DNA of 64,000 nucleotides from Sciurus carolinensis (taxonomy: Eukaryota > Chordata > Mammalia > Rodentia > Sciuridae). The stretch lies in assembly GCF_902686445.1 (NCBI RefSeq), contig NC_062214.1, positions 92,732,738 to 92,796,737 on the forward strand, in the 5' to 3' direction. This document shows, one piece after another, positions 56,780-64,000 of the stretch. Both the position numbers and the translations under genes were made by a program. Within the stretch, counting starts at the first letter, position 1, and every line of letters starts with the position of its first letter. A model generated the notes under the pieces. That model saw only the letters and a list, made by a program, of their open reading frames with translations. It was not told where the DNA came from and did no database searches.

Positions 56780-59400
56780 ATCTTCCTCTTTCTTTTTTGT
56801 AACTGCATAGCATTCCATCAAGTGAATGTGCCGCAGTTCAGTTCCTCTCTTACATGTGGGTATTCAAGTTGTTTCTAATATTTTGCATTTACAAACAATG
56901 CTGCAGTGGATAACCTCATGCATGTGTATTTTTTTTATTGCTGTAAGTGTATCTTCCGAGTAAATTCCTACAAGTGGAATTAATACATCAAAAGGTTAGC
57001 GCTCTTATGGTTTTTTTTAGATACTATAATTCCACAAGGCTTTCAGTTATTTTCATTCATGGTGAAGACTGAATGAATACTTCCTATTTCAAAACAGCTT
57101 TGTCAACAGAATGTGTAGTTTTACCTTTTAATTTTCACTAATCTGATACATGACAAATATGATATTTTAGTTGGCATTATGAGTGAGTTTATCATCTTTC
57201 ATATGGTTGAGGGCTATCTATCTAATCCTTTTTTTGGTAATTGCCTATTCACCTATTTTCCTCATTTTAATTGGGGTTTTAGGTCTTTGTCAATCAATTT
57301 TTGAGGTGTTTATTTCTTTTTTTTTTTTTAATTTTTGAAACAGGGTCTTGCTAGGTTGCTTTCAGGTTTGCTAAGTTGCTGAGATTAGCTTTAAATTTAC
57401 GATCCTCCTGCTTCAGCCTCCCAAGCCACTGGGATTATAATTATGCAACACCATGCCCAGCATGATTTTTGATTTATGTCCTAGTATGTCCTAGTGATAT
57501 TAGCACTTTATGATATGATGCAAATATTTTCTCTCAGTTTGTCAGTTATCATTTGACTTTATTTATATTTTATCTTTCTCATAAAATTTAATTTTAACAA
57601 TAAATGTTTATTTTTACCAACAAACTCTATGGACAAACTCATCAGCTTTTCTTTTGTTACCTTTGAATTTTGAGTCATGGTTAGAATGCCTTTTCCTACA
57701 CTATTGTTGAAAATAAATTCACCCATATTTTCTTTTAGTACTTGTATGGTTTCATTTTACAATTTAGTCCATAGTCCATTCGGAATATTTTTATCTGTTG
57801 TGAGAGGCACATATCTAATTTTGTCCCATTCCAAATGGCTATTTAGTTTCTTGAACACCATTTATACAGAAGTCCATCATTGACCCAGTCAGTTTAGATG
57901 CCTTAATTATCACATACTAAAATCCCACATGTACTTGGATCCATTCCTGGGCTTCTCTACTCTCAATGAGTAGTCTATTTGTGCACTCCTGGGTCAATAC
58001 CACACTGTTTTAATTGTAGAGATTTTACATTATTTTTAAATATCTGACAGTTTCCCTTTGTAGTTTTTGTTTTTCTGATGTTTTTAAAAACATGTTTTCT
58101 GGGCTCTTCCCCAATGTCTTTCCCCATAAGAACTTGAATATCAACTTATCTAATTCCCTATATTTTACTGTGCTTAAATTTATAAATCAGCAAAGGGATA
58201 GCTGATTGTTTATGATATTAAGTCATCCTATTTAAGAATGGTTTCTTACCTTTTGTTTAGGTTTACTTTTGTGTTTTCTGAGACTGTTTTCAGTTTTGTT
58301 GATGTTGATTTTACACATTTTCTGCCAAGTTTTTCTAAGTATTTCATTTTTTGCTATTGCCAATGTTTTATTTCCTACCATTATTTCCTATAACTGATTA
58401 TTACATATGTAAACCTATTTGTTTCTGTATTAATGTGCATTTTTGATTCAGCAAACTCTAACCTTTATTTACAACATTCATTCTTGACTGAATAATATAA
58501 GAACTTAAACTTTGATCTCTCTGCTCACATCAGTCATTTTATTTTTCCAATATTTGCGCTCCTTCTTAATTTCCCACTCAATACTATTTATATGAGTAGC
58601 AATCAATACTTATTTAGATTTAACCTACAAGTTTGCCAGTATCTTTGCTTACCCTTATTTCCAAAGACTTATTTTCATTCTGTGTTTCTCTCTTCCTGAA
58701 ATACACTTTTAGTAGGTCTTTCTAAAAGGATTTGTATATGGTATATTCTTATATATGGTACACTCTCTCAGTCATTTTTGGTAAATGCCACTGTTTCCCA
58801 TTCGCTCTCGGATGATGGTTTAGCTAGATAATATATTCCATTGTCTTCTGCCAATTGTAGTTGAGGGTGGGAAAACTTCAGTCATCCTAATGTTGTTGAT
58901 GCTTGTTCTTTTTGTATCTTTGATGGTTTTAAAGTTGAAACTTAACATAAAAATAGTATACTATTGTCTCATCAGGGGGTGGGTTTCTCATAGTTTTTTT
59001 CTTTTCAGAATTCTGTATGTTTCTGCAATTGAGGACTTCTCTCTTAAATTCCAGAACATTCTTGAGTATTATCTTTGAATATTAACTCTTCTCATTGTTT
59101 CTATTCCCGTATTCTACAACTCCTAATGTAGATGTTAGTCATGATACCTATATCTTCCATGTATCTTAGCCTTTTCTTCTATTTTCTGTGTTACATTCTA
59201 AGCAGTTTACTTATACTTATTCTAATAATTCAAATGCTCTCAATGGTTCTGTCCAGTTTTCTGTTGAACTCTCCCACTGGATTTTTTTAACTGAATTACA
59301 TTTTTTTCTGTATTTCATATTTATTCTTTTTCATACTGTTCTGTTTTTACCATATAATTTTTATTCTCAGTTACCTTTAAAACAAGGGGGGCAGATGAAG
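56780..59400 (-). repeat. Ancient L1/HAL1-like LINE, highly decayed
   Basis: Antisense order is consistent with one old element. A 3' region is at 56780-57550 ('catttacaaacaatgctgca', 'agtaaattcctacaagtgga', 'aattggggttttaggtcttt'). ORF2-like sequence is at 57650-58400 ('ttgaacaccatttatacaga', 'gggtcaataccacactgttt', 'tctaagtatttcattttttg'). ORF1-like sequence is at 58800-59390 ('attccattgtcttctgccaa'). A B1 SINE sits inside. No intact frame. Confidence 0.6.
57308..57463 (-). mobile_element. B1-like monomer SINE
   Basis: A T-rich tail, then 'tttttgaaacagggtcttgc', 'gctaagttgctgagattagc' and 'gatcctcctgcttcagcctc', ending 'caccatgcccagc'. No ID half. Inserted in the ancient LINE. Confidence 0.85.
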
Positions 59401-59404
59401 ATTT

Positions 59405-60080
59405 TTGTGTAGTCTGAAGCTATTCACTTTGAAAGGCCCCTCCTTAAGAAAAGAATACACATCTACAAATGCAAAACTAGGTACAGTAGAGAATATTTAT
59501 TTAGAATAAGAAAATGAACCACAATAAATCATAGGTTCGAAAAACCAAAACTATCACAAACATCACATAAAATCCTGGATAAAAATAATATACTTTTAAT
59601 AATGAACAGCCTGTTACATCTCTATAGTTGACTCCTTCACAAGATCTTTCATTGTTTTCTATAGAGAAAATAGTTCATTGTTTTCTGTACCATATTTGAT
59701 CCCAATCTTATTATTTGTTGTTGAGAAAAAATAGTTTCAGTTTTATATGTAGTATTGGTAATATCATATCATTTTAGAATTATTGTCAGATCAGGGAAAG
59801 CTTTATCAAATTCCTTCTGTATTTGAACAGTAAAAATTAAAAGACACTGTACACATGTACTTTGGCTCTATACCTTTCAACTTTTTTCTTTTCTACATAT
59901 TTGTGATATAATGTACCATTGGACAAATTATACTGACATATAGTCTCTGGTCCTGTACCCTCATGCTGCTATATGGGCATGACTATAAACCACATAAGTA
60001 AGTCCCACTAAATCTAAGCTAAATGTACTTCTAACTTTAAACCATCCCTCAAAGCTTCATTGCCATTCCAATACCTTCAA
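59405..60080. other. AT-rich DNA, no clear feature
   Basis: A local direct repeat, 'ttcattgttttct', occurs twice near 59650-59685. No gene or assignable repeat. Confidence 0.4.
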
Positions 60081-60082
60081 AT

Positions 60083-60145
60083 AAAAATAGGAAGTCAGAA
60101 TACAAATAGTGATTTTAAGCAATTAAGGTCAAAACATCTTTTTAT
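60083..60145. repeat. 63-bp target-site duplication, left copy
   Basis: Identical over 63 bp to 60258-60320. It begins 'aaaaataggaagtcagaa' and ends 'aaacatctttttat'. The left and right neighbours differ at both ends, so the duplication is exact. Confidence 0.95.
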
Positions 60146-60257
60146 TTTTTTTATTTATTTAAAAAAATTTTTTTTTATTGTAAACAAATGGGATACATGT
60201 TGTTTCTCTGTTTGTATATGGCGTAAAGGCATACCATTTGTGTAATCATAAATTTAC
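60146..60257 (-). mobile_element. Short L1 3' end, 112 bp, 5'-truncated
   Basis: Left edge is T-rich with A interruptions (reverse of a poly(A) tail), then the antisense 3'UTR words 'attgtaaacaaatgggatac', 'atgttgtttctctgtttgta' and 'aaaggcataccatttgtgta'. It sits exactly between the two 63-bp repeats, which identifies it as a single retrotransposition event. The 3'UTR type differs from those at 22962, 33822 and 48670. Confidence 0.9.
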
Positions 60258-60320
60258 AAAAATAGGAAGTCAGAATACAAATAGTGATTTTAAGCAATTA
60301 AGGTCAAAACATCTTTTTAT
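60258..60320. repeat. 63-bp target-site duplication, right copy
   Basis: Exact copy of 60083-60145. No substitutions between copies, so the insertion is likely fairly recent. Confidence 0.95.
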
Positions 60321-60324
60321 AAAT

Positions 60325-61790
60325 TAATTTTTTTAAAAAAAGTCATGTGAGCACATTGCCAGGGTCTCTCCCAGGATTTTGGAATGAGACTGTGCATGTG
60401 AGAGATCCTAAAGCTTTAGCTTTGTTAGTTTTACAGGACATCTACCTTTGCTTTGAAAATATTAATCAAAATTATTTTAAGGGCTCTTTCAAATGTTTTT
60501 ATTATTTCTACACAATAGTTGCCTGAGCTGACTCTACCCCAGGGTGTTGTGTTAACTTGCATTATCTGTAATCTTGAATTAGAATGCAGCTTCCAAGGGA
60601 ACTTGCTTTCTGAGGCGACACCAGGGGCCTATGGTGATTGGGTGGTTGTTCTTGTCAGGGTATCCTGGGTTCTAATACATGTGCATGTTAATTTCTCAGA
60701 TAGCATGGGGGTCATACCATATGTAATGTACAATTTGTATACTGTGAATTTAGACTTCATACATTTACAGGTACAGTCAGAAGCTTCCTGCTTCTTTTGG
60801 ATAGTACTTCACTCTTGTCTGGTGGTTGTCAAGCTTTCTATGTGCTTCCCTGGACCAGTGAGTGAACCCCTAGGGCCTGTTTCAGAGTTGAGACAGTCCT
60901 TTATGGGTCCTGGCAGGGTCAGTTTTATCCTTTCAAAAGCACAAAGCCATTGGTCTATCTTCCCTCCCTACATACATCAAAGATCCATCCCTCAGCTATT
61001 AGGACTTAAATCCAGATCCAAGAATCCCATGGACCATTTGAGTTTCAGTTCTTGTTCACCATACTGACTTTGAGATTTCTCTTGATTTTTGTCATGTGTT
61101 GATTTCAAGCTCCACTATGTATCCACTTTTTGGAGGGAGGGGATTTTATCTGACATATTTACATATGTGGAATTGAGTAAATCTAGGTAATTTGGCCACA
61201 ATTCATTCATTCATTCTACATTATATTTTTGAGGACATACATTATATTTTTGTGTGACTCTGTCCTATAGTACTGGTTATGCACTGGGACATAATTTAAA
61301 CTCCCTGTGTCTGTGTGCAGTTTGCTTTCTAGTAAATTAAATGATATCTCTTTTGCTAAGGGGCTCTTTTTCTTCTCATGTAGGAAGGGAAAAGGTGCAT
61401 ATCTTTTCTCTCTTCTCTTCCCTGAGCACATCTGAGGTTATGACACACTATAGAAACTCAGTGACTATGAATTCTGTCAGGTTATTTGAGGATATTTGAA
61501 ATAAGCTGTAGGTCTTCCCCATAGTCTTCATATTCCCAGATCTTTCTTCCATCATGGACCCCTTTGATTTAAAAGGGTTTTGTCTACCACATGGCATTGC
61601 AATAATGAAGCCTCCTCTAACTTCTTTTGGCAGGCTCCATAGTATAATTCTTTAATTATTTGAACACATTATTCATCATTGATTTATTTACACAAAAAGA
61701 AAAACTCATACTTTTTGACATATAGTGGTAAGAAATTCAGCTAAATATGCAATCTTACCCCCCAGCACGATTATATAAAACTATTTTATC
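60325..61790. other. Unassigned DNA with one long open frame
   Basis: A 182-codon plus-strand frame (60519-61067) is among the longest not explained by a known repeat. Its translation is Val/Leu/Ser/Pro-rich and has a short internal echo (GPVSEPLGPVSELRQ). I see no domain, signal peptide or splice context. The rest of the stretch shows no assignable feature. Confidence 0.35.
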
Positions 61791-61794
61791 ACTT

Positions 61795-62076
61795 CAAATT
61801 ATTCCTTCATTCCCTTTTGAAATGAGCCCCAACTCTTCCCTCTAGTCCTCAGCAGACACTGATCTGTTCTCCTTTTCCTTAGTTTTATCTTTTAAAGAAT
61901 GTCACACAACTGGAATCAGGGAGTATGTAGTGTTTTGTGTCTGGATTCCATTACTTAGCTTCTACTTCATTGCACATATCAATACTTTGTTGCCTCTCTC
62001 AATTAGAAATTCTCATTTTTAAGGGTAATTATAATCAATAATATTTGATATATTATATTTCTTGATGCTAAGATTC
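61795..62076 (-). repeat. Ancient L1 3' region
   Basis: 'tcctcagcagacactgatct', 'ttttaaagaatgtcacacaa', 'ctggaatcagggagtatgta', 'ttttgtgtctggattccatt' and 'cacatatcaatactttgttg' follow the antisense 3' region of old mammalian L1s. It is cut at 62077 by an LTR. Confidence 0.68.
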
Positions 62077-62547
62077 TGTTAGGATTGGGATCTGGAATGT
62101 CCCCCAAAGGCTCATGTGTTGAAGGCTTGGATCCCCCAGTGTAGCCATGTTCGGAGGTGGGGCTTTTGGGAAGTAATTGGATCATGAAAGCTCTCACCAA
62201 ATTAGTTCATTAATCCATTGATGGAGTCATAATTTGCTGCATTATTGGGAGGTAACAGGAACTATAGGAAGTGGGTCCTAGTTGAAGTGAGTGGGTCCTT
62301 AGGGGATTGTGTCTCATTCTGGTCCCTTCCTTTTTCTTTCTGTGCTTCCTAGCTGCTGTGAAGTAAGCAGATTTGCTCTGCCATGCCCTTCTGTCATGAT
62401 ATCCTGCCTTATCATAGGCCCAGAAACAAGGAATCCAGCTGACCATGGACTGAAACCTCTGAAACTATGAGCCCAAATAAATATTTCCTCCTTCCAAATT
62501 GATTTTCTCAGGTATTTTGTTACATTGACAGAAAGCTGACTAAAACA
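62077..62547 (+). mobile_element. MaLR-like solo LTR, 471 bp, nearly intact
   Basis: Begins TG ('tgttaggattgggatctg') and ends CA ('aagctgactaaaaca'). Internal landmarks: 'aatgtcccccaaaggctcat', 'gttcggaggtggggcttttg', 'gaccatggactgaaacctct' and 'gagcccaaataaatatttcc' (with AATAAA). The flanks 'gattc' and 'gatac' form an imperfect 5-bp target duplication. No internal retroviral region or second LTR is seen. The frames inside on the minus strand are antisense. Confidence 0.88.
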
Positions 62548-62554
62548 GATACCA

Positions 62555-64000
62555 TCAAATTTTATCTGTAATATATACCACATTATAGATTTTTAGGAGA
62601 AAAGAACAATTCTAAGACTTTCTGATTTTAAAAATCTTAAAATGAGAACAAACATGCTGCTTGGGAGTCAGGAAATACTATAATTCCAGGCCAAACCAAA
62701 GGAACATGGTAATTTTTTAGAAAATGTGGTAAACTTGATAAAATGGTCAAGATTATTTTTAAAGTTGTTTTTAAATACTGAAACTAGGAAGTGCTCAACA
62801 AATATTTGCTGAATGTGTGGAAGACAGAACAATGGAGCCTCATGGAATTGTAGGGGTCTTCTGAAGGCTGGAGACCCCCAAGTTGGTGATTACTTGCCCA
62901 AAAGATCATCTGCCTCTGGTCCCAAACTTGCTGACTGCTACCTGCATTTGTCTCTGCTGTCGGAGTGGCAAGAGCTTTGGCATGTTCTCAACCACATAGG
63001 CATGTGAGGCAAGCACAAAAGAACAGTCAGGTAGTCTACTGCAGCCATCCAATATCTTTTCAGAAGCTTGTCTGAGGGCTGCCTGCCAGGCATGATCACA
63101 CCTGCTCCAGCTTGCCTGATCATGTGGCCCATTGAACAGTGAGTTCCCTTCCATGAGGTGGCTACACACCTGTTTTCTTTTAGTCAGGCAAGTAAATGTG
63201 TCTATGGCATGGGCCAAATTTCTCCATGAGAGATATACACAGAGCTCCCATCACAGGTGACAGAGGCAACTGCACCTCAGGGTTGGGCTGGGCCCCTGTG
63301 GCTGGCAAAGGTGATCTCTTTCCACACCTGTGTGCTACATACTCAAGCCAAAAGGTTATAAAACATATAATTAAATATGATCACTACTTTGCAGTAGTTT
63401 ACTGCCATTTTCAAAGCACTGTGCCATGGTGAAGGTTCTTGTTAGGTCTGATGAGTGAATAGTGTACCTGGCCTTTATTCAGGAAGCATAGGTGTGTAGA
63501 CACTCAGTTTTGAAGAGACCAGAAATGTTACCCAGTCAAAGACCCCAGGGGACCACTGTTGCTTAGATGGTTGTTTTTGCCTCTTTTCCTTCCCTCTGCC
63601 ACATGACATGAAGCGGCTGATACTGCCATCATAGATTCTTCCTTCCCTGTGCATTCCCAGATAAGGGACAGCAGCATTGATGACATAGGCTCCTAGCTAC
63701 AAGCCCAACCTGGTACACCTCCTGAGAGTAAGAGGGAGAGGCCCTGGTTTTGTCCAGTAGTTTCAAATGTTGATTTGTGGCCAGCTTCCTAATGGAAAAA
63801 ATTTTTATTTAAAATTCCAATTTTCTTTTTTAAAAAATTTCTTGTGGGCAAATGGTAAGTGCATAGGAAAGATTTATTGTTTTCTTTTTTCTTTTTCATT
63901 TGTGTTTTTGCATAGGACTAAGGCTTACACTCCCACAAAATTAATTCCCAAGGTATACTAAAGAGTTGGTGTTCCAAACTAAAATCACTAGTTAACCAAA
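62555..64000. other. Mostly unique DNA, no gene recognised
   Basis: Frames of 64-103 codons on both strands at 62813-63432 overlap one another and lack a domain. The stretch 62850-63720 has mixed composition and might be a decayed LTR or a lncRNA exon, but I cannot support either. The last 200 bases are AT-rich. Confidence 0.4.

Noticed and set aside
1..64000. CRISPR arrays, bacterial operons, integrated phage or multi-gene novel system
   Set aside because: Repeat content, base composition and lack of genes show ordinary mammalian nuclear DNA; no regularly spaced repeats or gene clusters were seen.

Overview
This window is nuclear DNA from a placental mammal, almost certainly a rodent of the squirrel family (Sciuridae: squirrels, ground squirrels, marmots). 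The diagnostic signal is a set of dimeric SINEs made of a B1-like (7SL-derived) left half joined to a shortened ID (tRNA-Ala-derived) right half, the B1-dID arrangement known from squirrels and dormice. They occur with a full-length ID copy, lone B1 copies, several L1 3'-end types, MaLR-type LTRs and the old mammalian layer (MIR, L2, MER5A-like hAT, ancient L1). Base composition is AT-rich, CpG is depleted, and there is no CpG island. I see no complete protein-coding gene: nearly every long open frame overlaps a repeat or looks like chance. The window reads as gene-poor intergenic or large-intron DNA.

Layout. 1-415 is the 5'-truncated edge of an inverted L1. 0.4-43 kb is mostly unique DNA carrying scattered MIR, L2, MER5A-like, MaLR LTR and B1-dID copies, microsatellites, and several non-repetitive stretches with retained CpGs and TAATTA-type motifs that look like conserved regulatory elements (about 2.0, 14.7, 15.9, 30.0 and 35.4 kb). 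Two small exon-like segments stand out. A 71-nt segment at 18433-18503 has a strong acceptor, an in-frame stop, a Kozak ATG, nine codons and a strong donor. A 148-nt segment at 33144-33291 has acceptor and donor signals and 43 open codons.

43.9-62.1 kb is LINE-dominated. An ancient inverted L1 (43.9-47.2 kb) is followed by a younger nested L1 complex (47.2-56.2 kb). In it, a plus-strand L1 5' region appears to be split by a nearly complete minus-strand L1 carrying 3'UTR, ORF2 and ORF1 remnants, all inactivated by stops and frameshifts. A second ancient inverted LINE follows (about 56.8-59.4 kb). At 60.1 kb a 112-bp L1 3' fragment is flanked by a perfect 63-bp direct repeat, an unusually long target-site duplication. 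62.08-62.55 kb is a nearly intact MaLR-like solo LTR inserted in an older LINE fragment.

No operon-like, CRISPR, rRNA, canonical tRNA or bacterial-type features are present, and I found no evidence of a novel multi-gene system. The most useful leads are the candidate first coding exon at 18.4 kb, the putative conserved non-coding elements, and the insertion structures that preserve evolutionary order.
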